Positions 44,616-54,087 of a stretch of DNA of 64,000 nt are shown here, piece by piece; position 1 is the stretch's first letter; each line of letters starts with the position of its first letter. The notes beneath the pieces are model-generated. The model had not been told where the DNA came from and did not search any database. It saw only the letters and a program-made list of their open reading frames with translations. Location: positions 62,001-126,000 of the forward strand of contig NZ_VIYG01000003.1 of assembly GCF_009389585.1 (NCBI RefSeq). Reading direction: 5' to 3'. The position numbers and the translations under genes were made by a program. The DNA comes from Oceanobacillus sp. CFH 90083 (GTDB taxonomy: Bacteria; Bacillota; Bacilli; Bacillales; Amphibacillaceae).

Positions 44616-44707
44616 CGATTTCACTCCGAAATAAAAAGGATATAAACTCATCATAGAAAATTTCTGCTAAACTTTCTATACCAAGTTTCATATTTCTTTT
44701 ATCCATT

Positions 44708-45400
44708 TTAAAGATCTCTATATTTTTTTGGTGCAAATCCCTTATGCCGGGTAAACCATCTTGTAAAGGAGGAAGCATTCTCAAAACCTAATTCCTCACT
44801 AATTCCGGATATGGACCATTCCGTTGAAAGTAATAAATGCTCAGCCTCTTCTAAACGCAGCTCTAAAATATATGCTTGCGGACTCTTGCTTGTTCTCTTC
44901 TTAAACCACTCTGAATAATAGACGGGGTGATAATGCTCTATTTTTGCCAGTGTTTCCAACCGAATCGGCTCCTTAAAATGTTTGTGAATATAGTCAATGG
45001 AAGGAGGGTTGGAAGTCTGCAGTTTTTTGGTTACATAGCGGGTTAAATCGGTTAAGGCAGATAAATTTTCCTTCGTGTCAACCTCTTCCAATAATAAATA
45101 GCGGATAGCTGTCCATTGTTTATCCAGCCTGATATGCATGCTTTTCGTATCACCGGGCAAATAACGCAGGGGTATATCCAATATTAGAAATTCGTTTCGG
45201 TCTACGGAGCGATAATGATGATGAAAATTTGGCGGCAGATAGAAGCCGTAATCCGGCTCAAGGTGAAGTTTCTGGTGATTTGTTTGGATATCAAGAGAGC
45301 CTTGCAGCGGGAAAAGAAACTGTCCAAATGTATGTTGATGAGATTGAAATTCTCTAGAATAGGATCTTTTTTCGCAGATGATTTGGTTGATTCTTTCCAT
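44708..45400 (-). CDS. AraC family transcriptional regulator
   Basis: 230 aa. N-terminal cupin-like sensor (QHTFGQFLFPLQGSLDIQTN, LPPNFHHHYRSV), C-terminal double HTH about residues 130-230 (IRLETLAKIEHYHPVYYSEW, ISEELGFENASSFTRWFTRH, ending FAPKKYRDL). It lies 92 bases upstream of the EamA transporter on the same strand and probably activates it, a common pairing. Confidence 0.9.
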   Translation of the reverse strand: MERINQIICEKRSYSREFQSHQHTFGQFLFPLQGSLDIQTNHQKLHLEPDYGFYLPPNFHHHYRSVDRNEFLILDIPLRYLPGDTKSMHIRLDKQWTAIRYLLLEEVDTKENLSALTDLTRYVTKKLQTSNPPSIDYIHKHFKEPIRLETLAKIEHYHPVYYSEWFKKRTSKSPQAYILELRLEEAEHLLLSTEWSISGISEELGFENASSFTRWFTRHKGFAPKKYRDL

Positions 45401-45618
45401 TTTTTCTTCACCCTTCAGAGTTGAATTTAAGACATCTTATCATTAATTTGCGGTGAGGTAAATGAATTCACTAAAAAAATAAACCTTCTCGCTGTCTGCT
45501 TGTCTTTGATAAGAACCTCTATATTACTTCAGTTCCCTTTCTTCAAATAGATTAACTTCATAACGAAAATAGCTTATGATAGAAAATAAATATTTCATTT
45601 AGAAAGGACTGAACCATA

Positions 45619-46542
45619 ATCGAATTACGACATTTAGAATACTTTTTAATGGTCAGCAAAGAGCTGCATTTTACAAAAGCGGCTGAAAAATTAGGAATTT
45701 CGCAGCCCACATTAAGTCATCAAATTAAAACGCTGGAACAAGAGGTGGGCTTTCCACTTTTCAACCGTGTCGGCAAGAAAATTGAGCTTACCAAGGCTGG
45801 GGAAATTGTTCAGCAGGAAGCCTTGAATGTTCAGGGATCGCTGCAAAGTATGACCTCTCAAATTGCTGCATTTACCAAAGCGGAAATAGGAGAATTGAAA
45901 ATAGCTGTGCTGCCAGGAGAAATAACAGACTTGGTATCTACGTTATGTATTCATTTTAACCGTTTGTATCCGAATATTAAAGTAATCATTCAAACGACAG
46001 ATGAAGTGGAACAAGCGGTGCTGGAAAATCGGGCTGATTTTGGTATTGGTTTTCATTTTGATCAACAGGATAGATTACAAGTAACAAAGCTGTATGAGGA
46101 AGAATTTTATCTCATAAGCAGTCACAGTGACGGAAGAAAGAAGGTTCCGTTTTCAGCCGTGTTTGATAGCCCGGTTATCTTATTTCCGAATCGGCATCAA
46201 TGCAGAAAAATAATTGATAAAGCAAGCGCAGAAGCTGGTAGAAAGCTGGAGCCTATTGTAGAAACCTCCAGTATTGAAGCTATCTTGAACCTTGTCCATA
46301 ACGGCATTGGTCATAGTGTCGTATCACGAACATTGTATGAATTTTATGGCACAGAGGATTTATTTTTTCAGCATATTGAACAACCGGCTTTGACAAGAGC
46401 AGTATATCTGGTCATGAAAAAGAATTGTTTTGTGAATTATCCGGCACGTAAGTATATGGAGCTGTTGATACGGGAAATCGAAAGACTGCGTTTCCATACA
46501 GAAGAGGAGGAAATTGCTTCTTTACAAAACACTTTATTATAG
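45619..46542 (+). CDS. LysR family transcriptional regulator lacking a standard start codon
   Basis: 307 aa if translated from the conserved N-terminus. HTH: ELRHLEYFLMVSKELHFTKA, LGISQPTLSHQIKTLEQEVG; effector domain from about 95. The family N-terminus IELRHLEYFL is encoded from 45619, where ATC stands in place of ATG, preceded by ATA and by AAAGGA at proper spacing. The first ATG (45649) lies 10 codons in, inside helix 1, and has no ribosome binding site. The start is either a rare ATC/ATA codon or lost by mutation. No adjacent divergent target is obvious apart from the AraC gene. Confidence 0.8.
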   Translation: MELRHLEYFLMVSKELHFTKAAEKLGISQPTLSHQIKTLEQEVGFPLFNRVGKKIELTKAGEIVQQEALNVQGSLQSMTSQIAAFTKAEIGELKIAVLPGEITDLVSTLCIHFNRLYPNIKVIIQTTDEVEQAVLENRADFGIGFHFDQQDRLQVTKLYEEEFYLISSHSDGRKKVPFSAVFDSPVILFPNRHQCRKIIDKASAEAGRKLEPIVETSSIEAILNLVHNGIGHSVVSRTLYEFYGTEDLFFQHIEQPALTRAVYLVMKKNCFVNYPARKYMELLIREIERLRFHTEEEEIASLQNTLL

Positions 46543-46643
46543 GTTTTATCTATTATTATGATAGAAATGATTGTATTGTTATATAGAAACAGTCCTTTTA
46601 CAATGAGATTAAGCTAAAAATCAAATGGTAAGGGGGAGTTTAA

Positions 46644-47285
46644 ATGATGATGCAAGAAGTAGCAGGTATTACAGTTCCGGATACGCAATTGGCAAAGGAT
46701 GCAGCAGATATTCTAAGGGAGCATGGAAATGATCTATTGTGGAACCACTCTAATCGTGTATTCTTATTTGGAGCAGTCAATGGTAAGCAGGCGAAGCTGA
46801 ATTATGATTTAGAGTTACTGTATATCAGTGCATTATTTCATGACTTAGGTTTAACAAAAGAGTACAGCAGTCCTGATTTACGTTTTGAGGTTGATGGTGC
46901 AAATGCTGCGAAAAGCTTTTTACAGCAATATAAAATTCCGGATGAATCTATTCAACTTGTATGGGATGCGATTGCATTACATACTACACCTGGAATTGCT
47001 GAGCATAAAGAATCCGAAGTAGCTCTCCTTTTCTCCGGTGTTGGTATGGATGTAATGGGAGATGGCTTTGAAGCATTTCCGGCTGATTTGCGGGAAGAGG
47101 TTATTAAGGCTTTCCCCCGCAATAATTTTAAAAAAGAAATTATCCCGGCGTTTTATGAAGGCTTTAAGCATAAGCCGGAAACGACTTTCGGCAATATGAA
47201 AGAAGATATTGTCCAGTATTTTCAGCCGGAATATCAAAATAAGAATTTCTGCAGCTGTATTTTACATTCACCGTGGTCGGAATAG
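46644..47285 (+). CDS. HD domain protein (cyanamide hydratase-like phosphohydrolase)
   Basis: 213 aa. Metal ligands: His35 in WNHSNRVF, His66-Asp67 in ALFHDLGLT, and a later His/Asp (IALHTTPG). The pattern is that of HD-family proteins annotated as cyanamide hydratase-like. The substrate is unknown. AAGGGGG precedes ATG 46644. Confidence 0.87.
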   Translation: MMMQEVAGITVPDTQLAKDAADILREHGNDLLWNHSNRVFLFGAVNGKQAKLNYDLELLYISALFHDLGLTKEYSSPDLRFEVDGANAAKSFLQQYKIPDESIQLVWDAIALHTTPGIAEHKESEVALLFSGVGMDVMGDGFEAFPADLREEVIKAFPRNNFKKEIIPAFYEGFKHKPETTFGNMKEDIVQYFQPEYQNKNFCSCILHSPWSE

Positions 47286-47460
47286 TGGTGGAAAAAACAG
47301 GACATAAAGATTTTTGAATTCATTTTAACCCGGCATCGCTTTAGATATTTGTATCTGAAGAGATGCCTTTTGAATGTGTAATAAAGCTGTCGGGCTAATG
47401 TGTGACGGATTTAAAAGAAAAATTACGATTTCATTTAATGACAAGCTATCATTTATTATA

Positions 47461-47490
47461 TTTACATACATACTGTACGTATGTTAAAAT
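47461..47490 (+). promoter_or_regulatory. Promoter with TetR-type operator for the VOC-alkC-tetR operon
   Basis: TTTACA (47461-47466) and TAAAAT (47485-47490) with 18-base spacing. The spacer is filled by the 21-bp dyad 47464-47484 with arms ACATAC and GTATGT (sequence ACATACATACTGTACGTATG then T). The TetR protein encoded third in this operon is the obvious ligand. Confidence 0.7.
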
Positions 47491-47520
47491 GTATCTAACT
47501 TATAATAAGGGGTGCAGAAA

Positions 47521-47955
47521 ATGAAGCTAAACAGTTTTTACCCGGTAGTGATGACAAAGAAAGTAAGCGAAACCAGTACATTTTACGTCCAGCATTTTGG
47601 ATTCTCTATTGTTTTTGATGCAGATTGGTATGTGAGCCTGAAGCAGGAAGAGACAGGTGCTGAACTGGCAATCCTTCAGGAAGATCATGGAACAGTGCCT
47701 TCTCCTTTTGGAAAGTCTGTTCAAGGATTAATCCTTAACTTTGAAGTGGAAAAAGTAGATGAACAATACGAGCAATTGATTAAGAAAAGCAAGCTGCCTT
47801 TACATCTCGATTTGCGTGATGAGGCATTCGGACAAAGGCATTTTATTACGAGTGATCCTAATGGTGTCTTGATCGATGTTATTACAGTGATTCCGCCTGA
47901 TAAGTCCTTTCAGGATCATTATAAAGAGGAGATTGGAGAGCAGGAGTTGCCATGA
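47521..47955 (+). CDS. VOC (glyoxalase/bleomycin resistance) protein
   Basis: 144 aa; [20 protein letters not shown] then [17 protein letters not shown], closing with [23 protein letters not shown] 47521 has AAGGGG. First gene of a three-gene operon with alkC and a TetR repressor; its stop overlaps the alkC start by 4 bases. It may detoxify an electrophile whose DNA lesions AlkC repairs (inference). Confidence 0.85.
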   Translation: MKLNSFYPVVMTKKVSETSTFYVQHFGFSIVFDADWYVSLKQEETGAELAILQEDHGTVPSPFGKSVQGLILNFEVEKVDEQYEQLIKKSKLPLHLDLRDEAFGQRHFITSDPNGVLIDVITVIPPDKSFQDHYKEEIGEQELP

Positions 47956-48734
47956 GTGAATATATATCTTTAAAATACTATTTTGATAAAGAGCTGGCTC
48001 TCAGGCTTTCTGATTTAATCCAGCCGCAATATCCTGCTTTTTCTAAAACTGCTTTTGTGGATACCGTGACGGCAGAAGTAGAGAATAAAGAATTAAAGGC
48101 ACGTGTTGAAGTCATAGCGGATGCTCTGAAGCAATATCTTCCAATGGATTATGAAAAAGCTTTGGCCGTCCTGTTAAACATTCTGGGACCAGAAAATGAA
48201 ACAGAAGAAGGAATGTTTACGAAAGGTTATTTTCTAATGCCGGTTGCTTTCTTTGTTGAAAAGTATGGACTGGATCACTTTGATTTATCCTTTCACGCAA
48301 TGTATGAAATAACAAAACGGCACACATCGGAGTACGCTATCAGACCATATTTAATGGCAGATATGGATCGTTGTATGGATTATTTCCAATATTGGATAAA
48401 GGACCCTAACCCGCACATCAGACGGTTGGTAAGTGAAGGGACACGACCGCGGCTTCCATGGGCTAAAAAGATGCCGCCATTAAAAAATGATGTCCAAAAT
48501 AATTTATTTTTGCTGGAACAATTCATGTGTGACAAATCCCGTTATGTCCAAAAGTCTGTAGCTAACCATATCAATGATTTAACAAAAGAGAATCCGGAAG
48601 CAGTTCTGGAATGGATGCAGCAATATATTTCCGATAATAAGGATGTAAATCGCCAGATGATTAAAAATGGATTGAGAACTTTGATAAAATTAAAGGATAA
48701 ACACGCATTGGCATTATTGCGTCAGGTGGAGTAA
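47952..48734 (+). CDS. alkC: DNA alkylation repair protein, AlkC-like HEAT-repeat glycosylase
   Basis: 260 aa, all-helical HEAT-like repeats. The conserved segment [20 protein letters not shown] is characteristic of AlkC/AlkD-type alkylpurine glycosylases, which excise 3-methyladenine and related cationic bases. ATG overlaps the VOC stop (ATGA). Length is close to AlkC of Bacillus cereus. Grouped with a TetR regulator, so probably induced by an alkylating or related agent. Confidence 0.82.
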   Translation: MSEYISLKYYFDKELALRLSDLIQPQYPAFSKTAFVDTVTAEVENKELKARVEVIADALKQYLPMDYEKALAVLLNILGPENETEEGMFTKGYFLMPVAFFVEKYGLDHFDLSFHAMYEITKRHTSEYAIRPYLMADMDRCMDYFQYWIKDPNPHIRRLVSEGTRPRLPWAKKMPPLKNDVQNNLFLLEQFMCDKSRYVQKSVANHINDLTKENPEAVLEWMQQYISDNKDVNRQMIKNGLRTLIKLKDKHALALLRQVE

Positions 48735-48748
48735 GGAGTGTATCTGGC

Positions 48749-49345
48749 ATGAGAAAAAATAAAGCAGAAACAGAGCAAACGATACAAAATTTAATAAACA
48801 TAGCACGACAGCATTTTACAGCACGCGGATATGCGGCCGCTTCTTTAGAAGAAATCGTCAAAGAAGCGGGTTTAACAAGAGGTGCTGTATATCATCATTT
48901 TCATAATAAGAAAGGGCTTTTTCTTGCCGTGTTTGAAGCAGTTCAAAAAGAAGTGGGCGATTATGTGGAAGCAGCTGCAGCCAAAAGGAAGGATAGCTGG
49001 GACCAATTAATCGGTGGGTGTCAGGCTTTTCTGGAAGGGGCAGTGGAATCACATAATCAGCGTATCCTTTTAATTGATGGACCAGCCGTATTAGGCTGGG
49101 ATACCTTCCGAAAAATGGATGAAAAATATTCGATGAGTTCCTTAAGGGAACAGCTGCAGCATATGCAGGAACAAGGTTTAATAAAGCCTGTTTCGATAGA
49201 GGCATTGACACACTGTCTTTCTGGTGCGATGAATGAAGCGGTATTATGGATTGCTAATCACCTTGACCGGAAGGAAAACGTAATAGAAGAAGCAATGACT
49301 GTTTTACGGCACTTGTTAGAAGGAATGAGAAAAGAACAAGGCTGA
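48749..49345 (+). CDS. TetR family transcriptional regulator
   Basis: 198 aa. HTH: QNLINIARQHFTARGYAAAS, LEEIVKEAGLTRGAVYHHFH, NKKGLFLAVFEAV. The C-terminal domain is of the TetR_C_33-like helical type. Starts 15 bases after alkC with GGAGTG, last gene of the operon; it likely represses the operon at 47464-47484. Confidence 0.91.
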   Translation: MRKNKAETEQTIQNLINIARQHFTARGYAAASLEEIVKEAGLTRGAVYHHFHNKKGLFLAVFEAVQKEVGDYVEAAAAKRKDSWDQLIGGCQAFLEGAVESHNQRILLIDGPAVLGWDTFRKMDEKYSMSSLREQLQHMQEQGLIKPVSIEALTHCLSGAMNEAVLWIANHLDRKENVIEEAMTVLRHLLEGMRKEQG

Positions 49346-49446
49346 ATAACAATGAAGTTATTACTATCAGACAAAAAACAGGGAAGAAAAAGCAGTAAGA
49401 AGTTTATACGCCATTTGCTGCTTGAAGTTGCTATGCTTTTTAGATT

Positions 49447-49489
49447 AAAGAAGGAAAGAAACTAGTATCAAAGTTCCTTCCCTTCTTTG
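49447..49489. terminator. Convergent terminator hairpin
   Basis: 17-bp imperfect stem (AAAGAAGGAAAGAAACT with AGTTCCTTCCCTTCTTT, two mismatches), between the TetR gene and reverse-strand yjzC. Confidence 0.55.
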
Positions 49490-49491
49490 AT

Positions 49492-49707
49492 TTAATCAGA
49501 CTGTCGACTATTTTGCGGACTTGGACGAGATTGACTGCGTTTGTTTTTCCAAACACGGTTATTATTTTTTGTCTCTGGAAATTTTTCTCCAGCTTTCATC
49601 GAAATTTGCTGTGGATCTTCTACATTACTGCCGGTTTCACCAACTTCAATATAAATCCCATTGTTCGGAGCCTTCTCTCCACCTTTGAATTGACTAATTT
49701 CACCCAT
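49492..49707 (-). CDS. yjzC: YjzC family protein
   Basis: 71 aa: MGEISQFKGGEKAPNNGIYI then EVGETGSNVEDPQQISMKAG and FPETKNNNRVWK, matching the short Bacillus YjzC family. Basic C-terminus. Function unknown. ATG 49707 has GGAGGT. Confidence 0.9.
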   Translation of the reverse strand: MGEISQFKGGEKAPNNGIYIEVGETGSNVEDPQQISMKAGEKFPETKNNNRVWKNKRSQSRPSPQNSRQSD

Positions 49708-49916
49708 GATAGCTACCTCCTTATTCCGCTTCACCTATATTATGAGGTAATATAAGGGAAGCTATGAGTGGAAAAAACAGGGGAAGGATTCTTTTTTTCA
49801 TTTTTGCTTAAGAAGAACATTTCATTTTTTAAAAGGGAATGGACTAGTCGAAATCCTTTCCATTCAACAGCGAAATGGCTATAATATACTCACCTGATTA
49901 TCCATAGGAGGTTAAG

Positions 49917-50600
49917 ATGTTTAAAATAAAAACATATCTATTCATTGCCGTCATTTTTATGGCTGTATTAACGTTAATCGGTTGTGGTGTACAGTCAGAT
50001 GAAAACGAAACAGAAAATGAGCAGGAGACAGAATCAAGTGACCAGACAGGGGAGGAGGTGACAGCAACATTTCCGGACATCGAAGAAAACCCGGTAGTTA
50101 CAATCACGATGGAGAATAAGGAAGAAATTATTATGGAACTATACCCTGAGATTGCCCCTAATACGGTAGCTAATTTTATATCTTTAATTGAAGACGGGTT
50201 TTATGACGGTGTTATTTTTCATCGTGTGATACCGGGTTTTATGATTCAAGGTGGAGATCCTGAGGGAACTGGTGCAGGAGGTCCCGGCTATTCCATCGCT
50301 GGCGAATTTAGTTCCAATGGATTTGAAAATGATTTAGAACATGAGCGTGGAATTCTATCTATGGCTAGAACGAATGCCCCGGACTCCGCTGGTTCGCAAT
50401 TCTTTATTATGGTGGAACATTCTCCGCATTTGGATGGAGATTATGCCGCTTTTGGGAAAGTAATCGAGGGAATGGAAGTGGCTGATGCCATTGTTGCTGC
50501 TGAGCAGGATGCCCAAGACAAGCCATTAGAAGATCAAATAATCGAAACAATGACTGTAGATACGAAAGGATATGAATTTCCAGAGCCAGAAATTCAATAG
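49917..50600 (+). CDS. Cyclophilin-type peptidyl-prolyl isomerase lipoprotein
   Basis: 227 aa. Lipoprotein signal peptide with lipobox LIGC (Cys23), an acidic linker of about 30 residues, then a cyclophilin domain: IAPNTVANFISLIEDGFYDG, catalytic Arg in FHRVIPGFMIQGGDPEGTG, SMARTNAPDSAGSQFFIMVE. It assists folding of secreted proteins at the outer face of the membrane. AGGAGGT precedes ATG. Confidence 0.95.
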   Translation: MFKIKTYLFIAVIFMAVLTLIGCGVQSDENETENEQETESSDQTGEEVTATFPDIEENPVVTITMENKEEIIMELYPEIAPNTVANFISLIEDGFYDGVIFHRVIPGFMIQGGDPEGTGAGGPGYSIAGEFSSNGFENDLEHERGILSMARTNAPDSAGSQFFIMVEHSPHLDGDYAAFGKVIEGMEVADAIVAAEQDAQDKPLEDQIIETMTVDTKGYEFPEPEIQ

Positions 50601-50606
50601 ATCAAG

Positions 50607-50636
50607 AGCCCATTCGAATTTTAAATGGGTTTTTTC
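50607..50636 (+). terminator. Rho-independent terminator
   Basis: CCCATT / AATGGG stem with a 9-base loop and a run of six T. Confidence 0.8.
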
Positions 50637-50682
50637 TTTGCTTTATAGAAGCTGGTGAGTAAAAAGTGCAGAAAAAGCTTTC

Positions 50683-50712
50683 TTGACATGCAACCATATA
50701 GTTGCGTATAAT
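50683..50712 (+). promoter_or_regulatory. Promoter with operator; leaderless start of the ArsR gene
   Basis: TTGACA (50683-50688), 18-base spacer, TATAAT (50707-50712). The spacer contains the dyad GCAAC-CATATA-GTTGC. The predicted start of transcription coincides with ATG 50719. Confidence 0.75.
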
Positions 50713-50718
50713 AAATAT

Positions 50719-50997
50719 ATGATTTTTGATAAAGACGCTATATTCAAAGCACTCAGTGATTCAAATCGGCGACTGATGCTGGATGAACTGTCTGAACGTA
50801 AGGAGATGACGTTGTACGAACTTACTTCGCGACTGATCATGAAACATAACCTTTCTATTTCACGGCAAGCTATAGCGAAACACCTTGCCGTATTGGAAGA
50901 AGCAGGACTCGTAGAATCAAAAAGAAAAGGTAAATTTCGAGTACTTCAGTTCAACAACGAACCTCTGGAAAATTTGTTGAAAGGTTGGATCGATTAA
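50719..50997 (+). CDS. ArsR family autorepressor (SdpR-like)
   Basis: 92 aa. IFKALSDSNRRLMLDELSER at the N-terminus, SISRQAIAKHLAVLEEAGLV recognition helix, wing KRKGKFRVLQFN. The start is placed at ATG 50719 because the promoter -10 ends 7 bases upstream; the longer frame from 50683 overlaps the promoter. Followed 66 bases later by a VOC gene, a common arrangement. Confidence 0.87.
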   Translation: MIFDKDAIFKALSDSNRRLMLDELSERKEMTLYELTSRLIMKHNLSISRQAIAKHLAVLEEAGLVESKRKGKFRVLQFNNEPLENLLKGWID

Positions 50998-51063
50998 TTA
51001 GCTGGAAAATGTGAGGGCAGTTAGACTTATCTATAGTTGCCGATATTTAAGGAGGAAAATAAG

Positions 51064-51447
51064 ATGGAAATTATTGTTACCAGTATATTTGTAGAAGATC
51101 AAGAAAAGGCTCTGCAATTTTATACCGACACACTTGGATTTATAAAAAAAGAGGATGAGCCTGCTGGAGAATTCAGATGGCTCACCGTTGTTTCTCCCGA
51201 CAACCCAAATGGTGTGCAGCTTGTACTTGAACCAAATAACAATCCAATTGCCAAGGAATATCAGCAGAAGTTAGTGGCTGAGGGAATTCCGGCAACAATG
51301 TTTAGAGTAGAAGATGTTCACAAAGAGTACGAAAGACTAGTGGGCTTGGGTGTGGAATTTACGATAGAGCCGACAGAAATGGGTAACCTTACCTTGGCTG
51401 TTTTTGATGATACGTGTGGCAATTTGATGCAAATCGTTCAAATGTGA
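51064..51447 (+). CDS. VOC superfamily protein
   Basis: 127 aa; VTSIFVEDQEKALQFYTDTL then GFIKKEDEPAGEFRWLTVVS, closing TLAVFDDTCGNLMQIVQM. This subgroup is usual next to small ArsR regulators. ATG 51064 has AAGGAGG. Substrate unknown. Confidence 0.86.
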   Translation: MEIIVTSIFVEDQEKALQFYTDTLGFIKKEDEPAGEFRWLTVVSPDNPNGVQLVLEPNNNPIAKEYQQKLVAEGIPATMFRVEDVHKEYERLVGLGVEFTIEPTEMGNLTLAVFDDTCGNLMQIVQM

Positions 51448-51457
51448 AATGAAAATT

Positions 51458-51510
51458 AAAAAAGGGACTTATTTTGATGCATTTTTTATCAAAATAAGTC
51501 CCTTTTTTTA
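51458..51510 (+). terminator. Very strong rho-independent terminator
   Basis: Perfect 21-bp stem (51458-51478 region with 51488-51508), about 9-base loop, ending in a seven-T run. Confidence 0.9.
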
Positions 51511-52025
51511 ACATTATATGCATGCCCGATAAAAAATTGAAAAAATAACCACTTGCCAGTTAATTTACATTAAACTTCCAGAGTGGTATCATATGTAGTA
51601 TTCGACTTTTAAACATGAAATGAAACAGGAGAAGTAGTGCCGCCTGGCTAGCTAAAGGAAGTATGCAAAAAAGGGTTTCATTTTAAAGCAGAGATTAGAA
51701 ATCCATTTGAAAATAGAAGCAATGCAAATCAAGAAAACAATGTCATTCCTGCATGATATAAATATTTAAATACGTTTATTTCTTTAAAAGTTGAGTTTAT
51801 TTCATTCATATAGCATTTGCATATAGGCTTATCAATTAAAGGTACCTCTTCTGTTTGGCAGCTTTACGATTTCAGTAAACAAAAACCAGACGATGAGGTC
51901 TTTTTTAATTATTAGAATATTTATGTAAGAGCATCAATTTTTCCGATTTGATGCTGCAAGCATTTAGAGAAGCCCGTATTGTAAAAGCTGAATCAGTTTA
52001 AATATAGAAAGGAACAGGAAAGGTT
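51511..52025. other. Intergenic region upstream of the POT transporter
   Basis: AT-rich, about 500 bases, no gene. A short hairpin AGCATCAA/TTGATGCT (51930-51955) lies about 70 bases before the transporter ATG and could be regulatory. No known riboswitch recognised. Confidence 0.4.
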
Positions 52026-53507
52026 ATGGCAACAAAGAATTCACAAGAGATTTTGAGGAGTATTCCGCAAAAAGGTTTTTTCGGACATCCTAAAGGATTG
52101 TTTACATTATTTTTCACGGAGTTTTGGGAACGATTTTCATATTATGGTATGAGAGCGATCTTACTTTACTATATGTATTATGCGATAAAAGAAGGCGGTT
52201 TGGGTCTGGATAAAGGGACAGCCGCTTCCATCATGGCTATTTATGGTTCACTTGTATATATGTCAGGAATAATTGGCGGCTGGATTGCTGACCGATTACT
52301 AGGTACGAAGCGAACTGTCTTTTATGGCGGGCTATTGATTATGGCAGGTCATATTGCTTTAGCTTTTCCAGGAGGAGTTACAGCTCTATTTATATCGATG
52401 GGCTTAATTGTTATTGGTACAGGGCTGTTAAAACCAAACGTATCTAATATTGTTGGAGATTTATACGATAAAGAAGATCCGCGTACGGACGCCGGATTTA
52501 GTATATTCTATATGGGAATTAACCTGGGTGGTCTACTTGCACCTGTCATTGTCGGAACACTCGGGCAAAAGTATAATTTTCATCTTGGGTTTGGAGTAGC
52601 TGCAATCGGAATGCTGATCGGGCTGATTATTTTCTTAGCGACAAGAAAGAAATATCTAGGGCTGTCTGGGTCTTATGTGCCAAATCCACTTTCGCCAGAA
52701 GAAAAGAAATCTGTATTTCTGAAATTTGGAATCAGTACAGTAGTCATTGTTATTGCCGGTGCTATTCTTATTTCTAATGGTATTCTGACAATTGATCGTT
52801 TTATCATGCTGGTCAGTATTTTAGGAATAATCATTCCAGTTGTTTACTTTTTGGTCATGTATTTCAGTAAGAAAACAACTAAACAGGAACAAAAAAGTTT
52901 ACTTGCTTATATCCCATTATTTATTGCAGCAATGATGTTCTGGGCGATCCAGGAGCAGGGAGCAGTTATCTTGGCACAATATGCAGATGAGCGTACAAGA
53001 TTATCATTTGCCGGTTTTTCATTGCAATCCTCCTGGTTTCAATCATTGAATCCATTGTTTATTGTTCTGTTAGCGCCAGTATTTGCAGCACTATGGATGA
53101 AGCTTGGGAAAAGACAGCCATCTACGCATAAAAAATTCTCCTTAGGCTTGGTACTGGCTGGAGTATCCTTCTTAGTGATGATTATCCCTGCAATATACGC
53201 TGGTCCGAATGCACTTGTCAGCCCGGTATGGCTCGTTCTCAGCTTCTTGATTGTTGTGCTTGGAGAGTTATGTTTATCACCAGTTGGTTTAGCGGCAACA
53301 ACAAGGATGGCTCCTGCTGCATTTTCGGCACAAACAATGAGTCTTTGGTTCTTGTCCAATGCTTCGGCACAGGCCATTAATGCGCAAATTGTTAAATTCT
53401 ACAGTCCTGAAACGGAGATTCTTTATTTTGGAATAATTGGTGGGACTGCTGTCTTGCTTGGTGTTATTTTGTTTTTATTTGCTTCTGTATATAAGAGAAA
53501 AGTATAG
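52026..53507 (+). CDS. POT family proton-dependent di/tripeptide transporter (DtpT-like)
   Basis: 493 aa, 14 predicted transmembrane segments. Proton-coupling motif ExxERFxYYG at residues 32-41 (TEFWERFSYYGMRAILLYYM) and the PTR2 signature GLLKPNVSNIVGDLYDKEDP are complete, and the later FWAIQEQGAVILAQYADERT contains the peptide-binding Glu. AGGAAAGG precedes ATG. Complements the ATP-driven importer at the window start. Confidence 0.95.
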   Translation: MATKNSQEILRSIPQKGFFGHPKGLFTLFFTEFWERFSYYGMRAILLYYMYYAIKEGGLGLDKGTAASIMAIYGSLVYMSGIIGGWIADRLLGTKRTVFYGGLLIMAGHIALAFPGGVTALFISMGLIVIGTGLLKPNVSNIVGDLYDKEDPRTDAGFSIFYMGINLGGLLAPVIVGTLGQKYNFHLGFGVAAIGMLIGLIIFLATRKKYLGLSGSYVPNPLSPEEKKSVFLKFGISTVVIVIAGAILISNGILTIDRFIMLVSILGIIIPVVYFLVMYFSKKTTKQEQKSLLAYIPLFIAAMMFWAIQEQGAVILAQYADERTRLSFAGFSLQSSWFQSLNPLFIVLLAPVFAALWMKLGKRQPSTHKKFSLGLVLAGVSFLVMIIPAIYAGPNALVSPVWLVLSFLIVVLGELCLSPVGLAATTRMAPAAFSAQTMSLWFLSNASAQAINAQIVKFYSPETEILYFGIIGGTAVLLGVILFLFASVYKRKV

Positions 53508-53516
53508 GTTTAGACA

Positions 53517-53568
53517 GGGGCTGCTGCACAGTCAGTTATCTGATTGTGCAACAGCCCTTCTTTTTTCA
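53517..53568 (+). terminator. Rho-independent terminator of the POT gene
   Basis: GGGCTG-TGCACA pairs with TGTGCA-CAGCCC with one opposed mismatch; TTCTTTTTT follows. Confidence 0.85.
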
Positions 53569-53706
53569 AGAAGGTAGTGATCGTGTCTATTTTCATAGAA
53601 ATTAACTGATCGATTACAGTATAATAAAGAACCATTCAAAATAAGTACAAACTATATTGAAGGTTTTGAATTTCCTGCCGCTGAACCTGAATAAGTTCCA
53701 ATATTA

Positions 53707-53871
53707 ATGGTATATTTAGTTTTATATTCACTATATGTTGTAGATTATAAGGAACTATATTTAATTATTGTAATTGTATTATTTGTCACATCATTAACTA
53801 TGTTTAGTTTAATAAATTTATCTTATGTATCAAATAATAAAAATCAAAAGAATAATATGATTAAATCGTGA
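53707..53871 (+). CDS. Possible 54-aa hydrophobic protein or remnant
   Basis: ATG 53707 encodes two hydrophobic segments (MVYLVLYSLYVVDYKELYLI, then VIVLFVTSLTMFSLINL) and an Asn/Lys-rich tail. No ribosome binding site. The remaining 53569-54087 shows no other gene. Confidence 0.3.
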   Translation: MVYLVLYSLYVVDYKELYLIIVIVLFVTSLTMFSLINLSYVSNNKNQKNNMIKS

Positions 53872-54087
53872 TGTGGATAAGGTTACTTTTTTGAATTAAG
53901 CGCATAACAATTTTCAGTTACTCCTTATAGCTGAGATTTCTCCCTCCTGTACCTTAAAAGCTATATATTATAACCATAACACTTACTCTAGAGCCATGAA
54001 ACTCAAAAACTTTTACGAGCAGATTTAGTTAATGGGCTTCTACATTGACCCAGAATCAGACTAGATTAAAAGTTTTATGAAAAAGCT

